The notes under the pieces: model-generated
The model's input: the letters and a program-made list of their open reading frames with translations, nothing else
Databases searched by the model: none
Told to the model about the DNA's origin: nothing
Assembly (NCBI GenBank): GCA_949987565.1
Contig: OX465102.1
Coordinates: 7,924,512-7,988,511 of the forward strand
Source: Luidia sarsii
Lineage: Eukaryota; Echinodermata; Asteroidea; Paxillosida; Luidiidae
DNA: 64,000 nt
Reading direction: 5' to 3'
Translations under genes and position numbers: made by a program
Shown: piece by piece, positions 1-11,142 of the stretch
Layout: each line of letters opens with the position of its first letter
Numbering within the stretch: the first letter of the stretch is position 1

Positions 1-1013
1 CACTCCAGGCACTCGGGGGAGCGCGATTTTTCACGGTTCTCGACCTTACCAGTGGCTATTATCAAGTAGCCATGAACCCCTCCGATGTTGAGAAGACGGC
101 ATTTGTGGTGCCCTTCGGCCTCTTTGAATACTTATGTATGCCGTTCGGCCTGACAAATGCTCCGGCTACTTTCCAACGTTTGATGCAAAGGTGTCTCGGT
201 GATCAGTGTTTCGACAATGTCTTGATTTATCTAGACGACGTCATTGTCTACTCGAGGGACTTCGATTCCCATATGTCACACCTCGATAGAGTTTTCACCA
301 GGTTGGCGGGCCACGGGCTGAAGCTTAAGCCTAGTAAGTGTCATTTACTCAAGTCTCAGGTTCGCTATCTTGGCCACCTTGTGTCAGGTGATGGAGTTGC
401 CGTTGACCCAGAAAAGATCCAGGTGCTTCGAGAATGGCCTCGACCGTCCACCTTGAAGGAAGTGCGTTCATTCCTCGGATTCACTGGCTTTTTCCGGCGA
501 TTCATCCAGGGTTACGCGACTATTGCGCGGCCTCTGTTCGACCTCCTGAAGTGTAATGACGAGAGAAGGAAGCCAAAGAAGCCAAACGTCAAGGTCGATT
601 TTGGGGAGGCCGCCGAAGCAGCTTTTACGGCCCTGATTGATCACTTGACAAATGCACCGATCTTGTCTTATGCCGACTTTTCACGACCATTCAGGGTAGA
701 GACGGATGCGAGTATCACAGGTTTGGGGGCCGTGCTACTGCAGTTGAATGATGAAGGAAAGCAACAGGTTATTGCATATGCCTCTAGAGTACTCCGACTA
801 GCAGAACGGAGTGGTCGTTACAGCACGTTCAAACTAGAGTTGTTGGCCATCAAATGGGCGGTGACAGAAGTCTTCAAAGATTATCTGTTGGGTCAGAAGT
901 TCTCGATTGTCACAGATCATCACCCGCTCTTGTTTATGGATAAGGCGAACTTAGGTTGCACTGAGATGAGGTGGGTCTTGCAGCTGAGTTCTTTCAACTA
1001 TGAGCTGGAGTAG
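1..1013 (+). pseudogene. Ty3/Gypsy pol, reverse transcriptase and RNase H part (cut by window edge)
   Basis: The reading frame is already open at base 3 and runs to a TAG at 1011-1013. It encodes the second half of a Ty3/Gypsy reverse transcriptase: an LDLTSGYYQ motif at the edge, the catalytic YLDD box near 228-240, the LGH thumb motif and the RSFLGFTGFFRRFI connection motif. RNase H follows, with TDAS near 701 and a TDHHPL motif near 914. The protein would copy the element's RNA into DNA in cytoplasmic particles. Protease, gag and 5' LTR lie outside the window. The TAG interrupts the tether between RNase H and integrase, just before the conserved PGK...DFLSR segment, and the same frame continues straight on into the integrase. 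A single substitution therefore separates this copy from an open pol; no frameshift is seen here. Confidence 0.9.
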
Positions 1014-2777
1014 CGACCAGGGAAATCAAACCAGGTCCCCGATTTTCTCTCAAGGCGAGCTGGGTTTGGGAGCTGTGCCGATGCTTCAGAGGAATCCCCG
1101 ACAGTGCCAAATGACAGAGAGCAAGATGCCGCCTGCGTCCCCAGGGTGAACAGTTCAACCGTCAACGCTTGTCTAGCGCATCATTCGTCTGAGATTGATG
1201 TCCCCCTGTTACTTCGGGACACCATAGATGCTTGCAGAATTGGTGGGATCTCTTGTCTACCAGGGCGTTCCACGGAGGAAATTGGCAGCCTTCAGAACGA
1301 AGATCCGACATTGGGAAAGGTGATTCAGTTTCTCCGAAAAGGGATGCGACCTGACAGAGGGGAGCGTGCGAAACTCAGTAAGGAGGTCTTGGCCCTGTTA
1401 CGGGATTGGAAGAGATTGTCCATAGAAGATGGGTTACTCACAAGGAAGGTAGTTTCCCCATCAACGCAACAAGTTATTTTCCAGCTTCTCCTCCCCGCTG
1501 TGATACGTGATGAGACACTCACTCATTTCCATGATCAGAATGGCCATTTTGGGGCCAAGAGAACCTTCCATTTATTGTGGGATCGGTTCTATTGGTACAA
1601 TATGGAGAATACGATAAAAGAATGGTGTGCAAAGTGCAAGCGTTGTGCAGTTGCCAAGGCTCCAAACCGAGCGACACGCCCTCCTTTGGGAACACTTTCA
1701 GCAACAGCGCCGATGGAGGTCTTAGCAATGGACTTCACCGTCTTGGAGCCCTCCACCAGTGGGGTAGAGAACGTCTTGATTGTCACTGATGTATTTACGA
1801 AGTTTGTGTGGGCAGTACCTACCAGGGACCAGAAAGCTCTTACCGTGGCCAAGGCCTTGGTAACACATGTATTCCTCCCGTACGGCTGCCCCCTTCGCCT
1901 TCACTCGGATCGTGGACAGAATTTTGAATCTCAGATTGTTTCACACCTGTGTCAGTTGTATGGGATACAACGAAGCCACACAACGCCTTATCACCCTGCC
2001 GGGAACGGCCAGTGTGAACGTTTTAATAGAACGATGCACAACATGCTAGCAGCTTTACCTGAAGAGAAGAAGCGGCGGTGGCTTGATTACCTCCAAGCTC
2101 TTGTATATGCATACAACAATTCCAAACATGCGACCACAGGCGTGGATCCGTTTTTTCTAATGTTTGGGCGGAATGGTCGATTCCCACTTAGCACCGACGT
2201 AGGCAGGGAAGCCCCCGGCAAGGATGGTGACATTGGGAATTATTTGCAGCGCCATCAGACGCAGCTCCGAACAGCGAGGAGAACTGCTAGGAAAGCAACC
2301 GAGCAGGCTGTTCAGGCTAGGAAGGCTGCCCATGCAGCAAAAGTTTTTGAAAGGCCGCTTGATGTCGGACAGTTCGTCCTTGTTAGATGCCGAATGCACA
2401 AGGGACGCTCCAAGATTAAAGATTTCTGGGAAGAGAAGCCCTATCTTGTTGTTCGTCGACCTTTTGAGGATGGCCCAGTCTATGTCGTTCGAAACCAACT
2501 GGGTAAAGAAAAGGTTCTTCATCGCAGTGAGATAAAACACTGCCCGTGGGCATCAGAAGGCTTCCAGCATTTGTCTACAAGTAGTAGCAGTGACGAAAGG
2601 TTGTCCTCAGAGGAGCACGCAGATTCATGTGGTCCTAGAGGCTATGTTTTATATCCTCGATCAGTCTCACGTGGTGTTGGTAGTTGCGACGAGAGTTTCA
2701 GAGAAGCTGATGGGAGTGGTCCGCGTTACCCTGTCAGATCCAATCGCAACAAGCCACCACAGAAGTTCAAGTTTTAG
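1014..2777 (+). CDS. Ty3/Gypsy pol, integrase part
   Basis: This is the same frame as the upstream RT/RNase H, after the TAG at 1011. The remaining tether DFLSRRAG is followed by a linker, then the integrase HHCC zinc finger (His residues near 1530-1545, the CAKCKRC pair near 1632). The DDE core has MDF near 1731, SDRGQNF near 1906 and the glutamate in the NGQCERFNR motif near 2005-2020. A GPY/F-type C-terminal module (KIKDFWEEKPYLVVRR, near 2413-2460) precedes a serine-rich tail. The stop is TAG at 2775-2777. Integrase would insert the cDNA in the nucleus. Gene order RT-RH-IN is the usual one for Metaviridae, unlike the second Gypsy copy downstream. The internal Met at 1104 is only where an ORF caller would start. 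Confidence 0.88.
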   Translation, partial: RPGKSNQVPDFLSRRAGFGSCADASEESPTVPNDREQDAACVPRVNSSTVNACLAHHSSEIDVPLLLRDTIDACRIGGISCLPGRSTEEIGSLQNEDPTLGKVIQFLRKGMRPDRGERAKLSKEVLALLRDWKRLSIEDGLLTRKVVSPSTQQVIFQLLLPAVIRDETLTHFHDQNGHFGAKRTFHLLWDRFYWYNMENTIKEWCAKCKRCAVAKAPNRATRPPLGTLSATAPMEVLAMDFTVLEPSTSGVENVLIVTDVFTKFVWAVPTRDQKALTVAKALVTHVFLPYGCPLRLHSDRGQNFESQIVSHLCQLYGIQRSHTTPYHPAGNGQCERFNRTMHNMLAALPEEKKRRWLDYLQALVYAYNNSKHATTGVDPFFLMFGRNGRFPLSTDVGREAPGKDGDIGNYLQRHQTQLRTARRTARKATEQAVQARKAAHAAKVFERPLDVGQFVLVRCRMHKGRSKIKDFWEEKPYLVVRRPFEDGPVYVVRNQLGKEKVLHRSEIKHCPWASEGFQHLSTSSSSDERLSSEEHADSCGPRGYVLYPRSVSRGVGSCDESFREADGSGPRYPVRSNRNKPPQKFKF

Positions 2778-2970
2778 ACTGAGGCTATGCCGAGTTATTA
2801 CTGTTGTTGTTTTTGTTGTTAAGCATGAAGTTTTGAACTTAGAAGTGTCAACGTGTGTTCTCAGCCTGTTCTGAAGGTTTGGGGCTTTCTTTACTTAACT
2901 GTGATTCCTTCGATGAAAAGTACCTCCACAATAGGCATCGAGGACGATGCCTACCTAGGCAGGGAAGAGT

Positions 2971-3295
2971 TGTAGAGAGGAGATACTGAAGCCCCCCATA
3001 TTCCTTGTATAACTGTATTTTTGTATTTGTTCTTAACTATATTTTCCTGTGTCCAATTCATAATCCGCCCCCTCTTCACCAATATTAGGCCTTTGAATAA
3101 TTCATAGAAAACAAGCCCCTCTAAGATGTGAACAACCTTTAACCTGTAGGGATTTTATAATGAACACGTACTTCGGGACTAGATATTACATGTACTTATA
3201 TTTTAATAGTTATCAATTTGACACCATCTACGCGTTACGCCCCACTTCCCTGAAACCATGCTTTAGCCAGGCAGTGCCTGCTCAACTCTTACAGG
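2971..3295 (+). repeat. Candidate 3' LTR of the first Gypsy element
   Basis: About 190 bases after the pol stop a purine-rich run (2959-2969) precedes TGTAGAGAGG, a plausible LTR start. A sequence ending CTCTTACA at 3295 would give TG...CA ends of about 325 bp. Just upstream, 2933-2957 forms a 9-bp perfect stem (TAGGCATCG/CGATGCCTA). The 5' LTR is outside the window, so the ends cannot be confirmed by comparison. The last 24 bases recur at 3918-3941. Confidence 0.35.
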
Positions 3296-3296
3296 T

Positions 3297-3917
3297 AACT
3301 GTTCATAATTTCTTACCGGTATTTCCATTCCCTTATTTTCTAAACCATAGGTATTTATGTTTTGGGTAATAGGCCTCTTATTTACAGCAGATTGTCATAG
3401 ATTAGTTTGAGGGTATCGTGGGGGAAAACCAAGCCAAGTAAAGGGGGGGATTTTAATGATAATTTCGAGTTAGTATCGTCGTGGGAATGGGGCCAGAATT
3501 GCCCACGTGTGATTGTAGTTTTGCACACGGCACGGTGCGACCGCTTAATATTTACGTTTACTGTGTTGGTGCACAGCATTCCATTTTTATACATTGTTAT
3601 AAACCATCTCTGGGTTGGGGCTCTCTAAAATATTGATATTAATAGCTGGACAGTTTATTTACCCCTGTGATTATTTTGGTTAGGTTTATTTTGAATGAAT
3701 GAGGATAGGAACAGTATGGTGCAGAAGGGGTGGATCTGTGTGAAAGTGTGTGTATGTGAGCGTCAGCCAGCGGCCGGGGTTGACCATGCGTGTGTGTGAA
3801 TATGTGTATGTGTGTGTTCTATTCTTTATGTAACATACCTTAATCATGATAAAGATCAGAGTCTTTTCATCTATGTACTGTAATTGCAAATAGAAACGTA
3901 GACATGTTAAATAAGTG
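3297..3917. other. Non-coding interval between two Gypsy elements
   Basis: No credible gene is seen; the ORFs here are short and low-complexity. A (GT)n-rich stretch lies at 3741-3815. The interval is bounded on both sides by the same 24-bp sequence (3273-3296 and 3918-3941). Confidence 0.5.
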
Positions 3918-4068
3918 AGTGCCTGCTCAACTCTTACAGGTGGCCCTTAGGGGCAGTATAATAAACTACTGAGGAACAGGAAGAATTGCGTCTCCGTCCA
4001 ATTCCAGTTGTCACCAAGGACCTGTGTGCCCTCCCCTCCCAGGCACTCCCCCGTCCTCCCCGCAGTAG

Positions 4069-5511
4069 CCCCTCCACCGCCTCCAGACATTCCACCAACT
4101 CTACAAAACAATCGCGGATGTCCAAATAAGTAATAGCCTAGATCCTGAGCATAGAAACCAAGTGAAACGAATCCTAGGTAGTCATCGCGATGTACTGACT
4201 GATTTACCAGGCGAAACTAATCTCGGTCGGCACAAAATCACCTTAACTTCCTCAGACCCAATTCGTAACAAACCATATCCGTTACCATTCGCCCTCAGAG
4301 AAATCGTAAACACTGAAGTCGAAGAGATGATAAAAATGGGCATTATTGAACCCTCGAATTCACCTTATGCATCGCCAATCGTATTAGTGAAGAAAAGGGA
4401 CGGAACGAATAGGTTTTGCATCGACTTTAGGAAAATTAACAAAGTGACCGTATTTGACTCCGAGCCTTTACCCAGTCAAAATGAAATTTTCACAAAGCTT
4501 TATCAAGATCAATATTTCTCAAAACTCGACTTAACGAAAGGATACTGGCAAATTCCACTAAACGATGATGATAAAGCCAAAACTGCATTTCTAACCCCAA
4601 ATGGATTATTTCAATTTAAGGTCATGCCTTTTTGGTCTAGTGAACGCGCCAGCAACATTCACGCGAACTATGCGTTCATTACTCCATGGATTAGGAAATG
4701 TCGAAAACTTCATCGATGATATACTTATCCATACGCCTACCTGGGAAAAACACATCCAGACACTTAAAGAACTGCTTCTTCGACTCCGTAATGCCCATCT
4801 AACCGCGAAACCTAGCAAATGCGCAATAGGAATGGAAAGAGTTGAATTTCTAGGGCACGTGATAGGAGAAGGCCAACTTGCGCCTCAGCGAGAAAAGATT
4901 GACAAAATCCATTCGGCAGCATTACCTGAGACCAAGAAACAACTCAGATCTTTCCTTGGTCTTAGCGGATACTATAGAAGATTTATACCAAATTATGCCG
5001 CGATTGCCGCCCCGCTTACAGACAAAACTAGGAACGTCGAACCTAACAGAATTGAATGGACTTCTAGCGCGAAGCAAACATTTAACACATTAAAATCTAT
5101 GTTATCTAAACCACCCATACTACATTTACCCAATTGTGAGCAACCATTTGTACTCAGAACTGATGCATCCGAGGCAGGCATCGGAGCTGTTTTGATGCAA
5201 GAACGCGATGGTCACACTTTTCCCATTGCCTACGCTAGTCGAAAACTTCTCAACCGTGAACGCGCATATTCGGTCATCGAGAAAGAGTGTCTCGCATTGA
5301 TGTATGGTGTACATAAATTTCAGCAATACTTATATGGGCAGCCATTCATCCTAGAAACCGACCATCAGCCTCTCATGTACATGAACAAATCCAAATTAGC
5401 AATGCGCGAATTATGAGATGGGCGCTTGCTCTTCAACCGTATCGAATCCAACTTCGCGCAATCAAAGGGTCTGACAATGTTGGAGCAGACTTTTTGAGTA
5501 GGAACTTGTAA
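4069..5511 (+). pseudogene. Second Ty3/Gypsy pol: RT and RNase H only, two 1-nt frameshifts
   Basis: The frame opens after a TAG at 4066. It shows the RT N-terminal IIEPSNSPYASPIVLVKKRDG motif, the FSKLDLTKGYWQI box, an FIDDI catalytic box near 4707-4720, the LGH motif, the RSFLGLSGYYRRFIPNY motif, and RNase H (RTDASEAGIG, ETDHQPL). A one-base gain in a T run near 4630 and a one-base loss near 5404 split it into three frames. After RNase H the pol ends with GADFLSRNL and TAA at 5509-5511. No integrase follows; a polypurine tract starts 52 bases later. This could be a Gmr1-like Gypsy element, in which integrase lies upstream of RT, that is truncated at its 5' end. Alternatively, integrase was deleted. 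Only about 130 bases of plausible coding sequence remain upstream, so gag, protease and any upstream integrase are missing. Confidence 0.85.
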
Positions 5512-5563
5512 ATAGAATTAACGTAAAGTTTCAGTTCACGAGATAAATGTGATACATTTACTT

Positions 5564-5575
5564 AAAAAGGGGGAG
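5564..5575 (+). promoter_or_regulatory. Polypurine tract of the second Gypsy element
   Basis: AAAAAGGGGGAG lies just upstream of TGTCAGAATT, the expected place and composition for the plus-strand primer of an LTR retrotransposon. Confidence 0.7.
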
Positions 5576-5580
5576 TTAAT

Positions 5581-6120
5581 TGTCAGAATTAGTCGTTGTT
5601 TTTATTCTTTTTATTTTAGCAAAACACCCCTAACCATAGAATGGGTTACTCCAGCGCGCCAACTCCTGTTTTGACTTTTGCGCGCTGTCATCGTAGCCAA
5701 TTGTATGCTTAGTCGGCGATCGTAGGACGCGCTTTTCGTTTCCTAGGCATTATGTAAATTCACCGGCCATGGTTATTGTCCGAAACCCGGTCATGTTATT
5801 GTTGTTTAAATGTCCGGCTGTTAAAGAATGTCCTGTTATTGTCGAATTTGGGAGTTGAATGGGTGTATGGGACACAACTCACTTGGGTTCCGATCTGTGA
5901 GGTCCATGGTGTGATCGAGAGAGTGCTAGTGACCAGTACCAACTTCCGTGAGGTCCCTGACACAGCAGGTGAGGATCGACCGGCGAAATACAGTCCCGGT
6001 ACGAACTGATCGGCTTCTGAAAACCTTAGCCAAGCCCGATCCCTCAATTTTGGTCCCCCAAACAAACTTTTTGCAGCACTCAGCCTAGACACGACGACCG
6101 AGCCCATGCAAATGGAGATA
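5581..6120 (+). repeat. 3' LTR of the second Gypsy element (end uncertain)
   Basis: It begins TGTCAGAATT directly after the polypurine tract. No second copy is present in the window, so the right end is a guess. The start is supported by position and the TG dinucleotide only. Confidence 0.5.
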
Positions 6121-6615
6121 ACCGTAAGTTTGACTCTGTATAGGCCTAATAATTATATTAATCACTGCATGGTAAAGCCAAGAGTATCATTCGACGCAGA
6201 GGATATTGGAATATTGATTGTATGACTTGGATTGTTAGAAACAAAAGGTTAACGGCATAGAGCCTAAAATTATTGCCAACATGTGTACAATGAAGTGAAT
6301 CCTGATGGGAAAGTTAGAGGAATGTTTTATCTGTAATTTTGAAGTGAGTGACTTGGATCCATTGAAATGTTGTTGAGGATTACATAATAATTGATTGTTT
6401 AAAGGCTTAGAAAATGTTCCTAGAATTGTAGAGATTTTAGTGTATTTCAATGTATAGATGGCCGTACCCTTGGGGTCCTGAAGTCCTCTTATTTCGTTGA
6501 TGTGGTGGGAGCAGGCTGTTACGCTATCCCAGAGGAAGGACGGCTACCGACAGAGCTTTGTGCCAGGCGTTCTGGACGGAGTCAAGACTGGTGCAAGCCC
6601 ACTCGTCACCGTAGC
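6121..6615. other. Non-coding interval
   Basis: A+T-rich, with no open frame showing a recognisable domain. A more G+C-rich patch at 6500-6620 has no identifiable homology. Confidence 0.4.
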
Positions 6616-6812
6616 CACGAATCGAAGGGCAGAAGTATTATTATTAGTGTGCATATTTATATTATTTTGAAGTGTGGCGGGTAAATCCCGAATGAGTCAA
6701 AGGCCGACTCACTAAAGCCACGAAGGGCTAAAGTATTGCCAGTATTTCTACATGTAATTTTGAAGTGTGGCGGGAAGTTCCCGACTGAGTCGAAGACCGA
6801 CTCACTGAAGCA
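6616..6812. repeat. Two-copy tandem repeat of about 100 bp with a stem
   Basis: Copies at about 6616-6718 and 6719-6812 share CGAAGGGC..AAGTATT, then ATTTTGAAGTGTGGCGGG, then a GAGTC/GACTC stem region. Spacer lengths differ, so they are diverged copies. Confidence 0.6.
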
Positions 6813-8587
6813 CTGAGTTCAGTGGTGGATTTTTAGATATCAAGTGTAATCAACAAATTGTAAATATTATAGATCAGAAGAGATAAGACATTATATGAAT
6901 TGAACCTTACTTTTGGTCTTGTTTTCATTTATTTTGAGTGCATTTCCTCAATCATTCAACTCGGTAACAAAAGTGATATAGATATTTCCACTCCTACTCT
7001 TCAAAACCACCATGCTTTATTTACATCTTTACTATTCAAGAATAGGATGCTTTTGATCATCAGAAAGATGGTACCTCAAATATCATTCACAAGTTAATCA
7101 ACCTTGTCTTTGATTATATTCTTTTTCAAAACAAAAATTAGTTGACAGCCAGTCAGACTGCGCAATTTTTTTTCAGGGGTTTGTCCTGTTCTTGGTAAAT
7201 ATGACAACATTTTGTTAAAATGATGATGTCATTTGGTTGAGTGGTATTTTCTAGGCTGTATTAGTGGATTTAACATGCACTTAGTATAATATAAAGAAAA
7301 GATTAATCTTAATTAATCGCTTTCGTGTGACATGAGTCAGTTCTGGCTTAATTAAACTGCATGAATTTAACAGAGACAATAGCGCACGCTACTTGTTGCG
7401 GAAAAGCGCTAGTGTTTATATAACTGGCTATGTGAAACATGCTCAGGCCTTTTGTTAGGGTTCAGTAGTCCACTGCCTATGGGGCAGCAGACAGACAGAT
7501 ATTAAAGGAAGAAAACGCATTCGTAATCACTCGCAATTCTTGACTACACTCAGATAACATCCTTCCTCCCCACCTGCTGATCTGCTGCCTAGCTCATGGG
7601 ATATTGGGTTCTGAATCTACGAAGAGTATACTTGTTTGCCAAGGAATTCCCCGTGTTTTTATTTCCGTGATTTTTACGGGGTTTTTACAGGTTTTCGCCC
7701 ATCCCCTGATCAGCAACCCATGCTTTCAGTACATAATTGTTATGCATTACTGTTATACATATGATTAAATGGACTTGTTAATTGGTTTTGTTTTGAATAT
7801 GGCAGATTGGCTCCCTCGAAAAGTACAGCATTATCATATACTGTATGTTAATCTATAGAATAAACTGTCATAAAGAAGGTGTTCAATTACTTTGTGAATG
7901 GAATACATATTTTGTTTAAAACAGCCTTATTCAGTGAAAATTAATATTCAATTATAGGTTTAAAATCGGTCAGAAATCTCCTTGACAATTTTGACTGACC
8001 AACTAAATTAAAATAAATTGTTTACTGTCTTTCATATTTATTTAATTATTAAATATTTCATTTAGTAAAAACGTGGACTCTTTAACCCAAAACAAACAAT
8101 GTGCCCTCAAGATCTGTCGTTTGGTTTTTGGGAGACCGTGAATCACAATGAAAAATAAAGTACATTGTTGAAATCATGTGAAATATCTCTTCATTCATTT
8201 TGTTCTAATTATGTCAAAGGTAATTTAGCACTTCGGTATAATTATAAAGAACATTTTGAAAAGATTGACATTCACATTAGGGTATGATATGCTGAACACA
8301 TTTCCTCCGTCCGCTAATAAGTAATAGAGACAACTCGTTAAAACCGATTTATTGACCTGAATAACCGGCAACGGTATACATGTATACACAAAAGTGTAGT
8401 ACAAAAGACCATTGACGACCTTAGTGTTGAAAGTAAAGTGCAATACTATATAGTACTCCTTAATACGCGGCATGGGTTTATAATAATTATATATTTTTAA
8501 GGTACTTTAAAACGCAATATGGGATACGTGATTTTGTTACCTGTGCCAATACCAATACGTTATCTGCAATTTTGGCTGGAATTCTTA
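6813..8587. other. A+T-rich non-coding interval
   Basis: About 1.8 kb without a supported gene. Open frames are short, lysine/isoleucine-rich and show no domain. Confidence 0.5.
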
Positions 8588-8785
8588 ATGACATGTACAT
8601 GTACATGTACATGTACGTCTTCAGAAAAAAACGCCGAGTCGCGGATCGTACACGTCTCCCACACGGATAAGAAATCTAACGGAAGACTAGGAAATACCAT
8701 TATCAAGTACATGTACACTGTACATGTACATGTACACTGTACATGTACATGTACATGTACGTACGTACGTATACACATACATGCG
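8588..8785. repeat. ACATGT microsatellite in two blocks
   Basis: (ACATGT)n runs at 8590-8617 and 8706-8762, the second grading into GTAC repeats. The unit is self-complementary. Short ORFs across it encode only His/Val/Cys/Thr repeats and are artefacts. Confidence 0.85.
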
Positions 8786-8895
8786 CACGATCAACATGTG
8801 CAGTACACCAGCCAATTTTTTTCTTACGGCAAAACCACATGAGGGCGCACTTCACAGCAACTGTCTGATAGGCGGACATCGGTTTGGCATTTTCA

Positions 8896-8942
8896 CGCGA
8901 CCATCCAAGCGTGGATGGTCGCGTGACCATCCACGCTTGGAT
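8896..8942. repeat. Two nested perfect palindromes
   Basis: 8896-8907 pairs with 8912-8923 (12 bp, 4-base loop). Alternatively, 8903-8920 pairs with 8925-8942 (18 bp perfect, 4-base loop). The two foldings exclude each other. The palindrome sits at the left end of the first copy of the repeat family that follows. Confidence 0.85.
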
Positions 8943-9912
8943 TTGTTTGTTTTTATTTTATACTTCGTGTAGACCCTCTTGGCATCATTTGGATCGAATT
9001 TGACAAGGTCGAAAAAAAAATCAACGGGATTCGAATCTATAAACTCCATTCCTAACCCAAAACGCACGAGCATATTTTGTGCAGAAAGTCTATGGGACTT
9101 CATTATATTTTTCAAAAAATCAGAATAATTCTGAACAAGGATCAATTGCTTCCAAACTCAGGATTTAGAATGTCTAGCTCAATAGCTAGATGCCCAACAA
9201 ATTTTGAGAAGATTGTCCAATGGCAAATTTGTGCTTTAAAATCACGCATTTTGATGACGTCACAATTGCGTCATGGCATTTTGGCCCCGGAGGGTTTTCT
9301 TAACTATATCCCCAATATATATAAACAAAAAAAATGAAAAAAATCTTGCTTCGTTGGCCAAATATGCTCATTTGAATGTGAAAATCCGAAATGTTCATGA
9401 CCTCATTAATATTCATTAGATGACTTCACGATCAAATGAGGGCTATTTTTGGATACATCTTTTCCCAACTTAGATATGCTGCAAAATTGAAACCAAACTA
9501 ACCGATACTTTTGCTAATAATTAAGTTTGAAGTTTGACATTTTAATGACCTGTCACGTGATGACGTCATGATGATCTCACTTTTTGCAATGAATCTCCAT
9601 CTACTAACCTAAGTATGTGCCAAGTTTGAAGCCATTTGTATTTGATATTAGGCCCTTAATGGATTTCACAGCTAATTTGTACACAAACCTATGGCCCTTA
9701 GTATAGAAAAAACCTAAACAATGAAAAACAAAGGAAATTCCTGAAATATGTTTTGATATTTTCAATCCGGGATATATGTTGAGTCGGTTGAAGACAAAAT
9801 AAAAGTACGATTTTTTCTTCGTTCAGGTAGTAATCTTCGTCTGAAGTTTAGATCTACCTATGTGAAGCCATAATTAATGACTACAGTGTAGTGTACAAGT
9901 TGCCCCTTTAAA
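8918..9912. repeat. Repeat family copy A (long form)
   Basis: First of six related non-coding copies. Order of landmarks: a T-arm-like CGGGATTCGAA segment near 9025, TATGGGACTTCATTATA, GATGACGTCAC, CCTCATTAATATTCAT, TTTTCCCAACTTAGATATG, GTCACGTGATGACGTCATG, then an extra 3' block 9570-9912 shared only with copy C. No coding capacity. Function unknown; it could be a non-autonomous element. Confidence 0.75.
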
Positions 9913-10790
9913 GCATTGTCACGTGTGGGATCTGAGATCGCGGCATGATTGCCAGTTTGGCCCTTTAAAGAGCTGTCACGTGACCACCCAAGCAAAAACA
10001 GACAGAGAAGACAGAACAAAATACATATGTTTATTCTATGATAGGTTGAGGCCCACTTCGCGTCGTTTTAATTGGATTTGTGACGAACGAAAAAAAGAGA
10101 GTTTACGTCACTGGGTTTCGAACCCGTACCCTCCATTCCTACCCCAAAACGGACGTGCATATTATGTGCACAAAGTGTATGGGACTACATTATAATATTA
10201 AAAAAATCATAACAATTCTGAACAATGGTTAATTAATTCCCAACTCAAGATTTAGAATGTCTAGCCCGATAGCTAACTGCCCAACAAATTTCCAGAAGAT
10301 TGTCCAATGGCAAATACGTGATTTGAAAACACGCATTTTGATGACGTCATGACATTTTGGCCCTTGTGGGTGTTTCTAAACTACATCCGGAATAGATATC
10401 AACAAAAAAATTTAAAAAATGTTGCTCCGTCGGCCAAATATGCTCAATTGAATGTTAAAATCTTAAAAGTTTATGACCTCATTAATATTCATGAGATGAC
10501 GTCACGATGAAATGACGGCAATTTTTGGATACACCTTTTCCCAACTTAGATATAGTGCAAAATTGGAACCAAACGAATTTGCATTTTTGCTTTTATTTGA
10601 GTTTGAAATTTGCCCCTTTAAAGCGCTGTCACGTGACACGTGATTACGTCATGACGTTTTCAAGACAACTGTGCGCTAATTCAGCATTGGCTCTATGCAT
10701 TTGCAAAGTTTGAAAAAAATCAAAGTTTGTTCAATGGCAAAAGTGCCCTCCGAAAAAACCCTGTGCTTTGTCTATGGGATTTTTGACACA
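9913..10790. repeat. Repeat family copy B (short form)
   Basis: Same landmark order as copy A, starting from a GGGATCTGAGATCG..GTCACGTGACCAC segment. The 3' end switches to the block ending CCCTGTGCTTTGTCTATGGGAT that copies D and E also carry. The tail 10800-10850 resembles the tail of copy D (13001-13045). Confidence 0.7.
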
Positions 10791-11142
10791 AGAAAAAGAA
10801 AAAACTAGAAACATACGTCTGTTGTAACAGAACGTGTAGCTTTTCCTTTTTTTTTTCCCGAAGAAAGACCAAGTTGAAAATCTGAAAACCAGTAGCACAT
10901 GCATGATTACTACAGTACTTCCGGTCTGGACCGGAGGAAAGGGTCACATGACATGAGGAAGGTCATGAAACCTAATTGGTCCCTGAAACTCCTCTCACAT
11001 GCTACAGTATATGCGCTAGCAACAGCACAACAAGGGAGTTAACCATTGATTTAATATCGTTTTTTTATTACCTCATTAATATTCATGAGATGACCTCATC
11101 ATCATAATCATTTGCAATATTTAGATACATTGTTGCCCAACT
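10791..11142. other. Spacer between repeat copies
   Basis: Contains A-rich and T-rich runs and a second CCTCATTAATATTCATGAGATGACC fragment at 11071-11096, so part of it is a broken extra copy of the same family. Confidence 0.4.
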
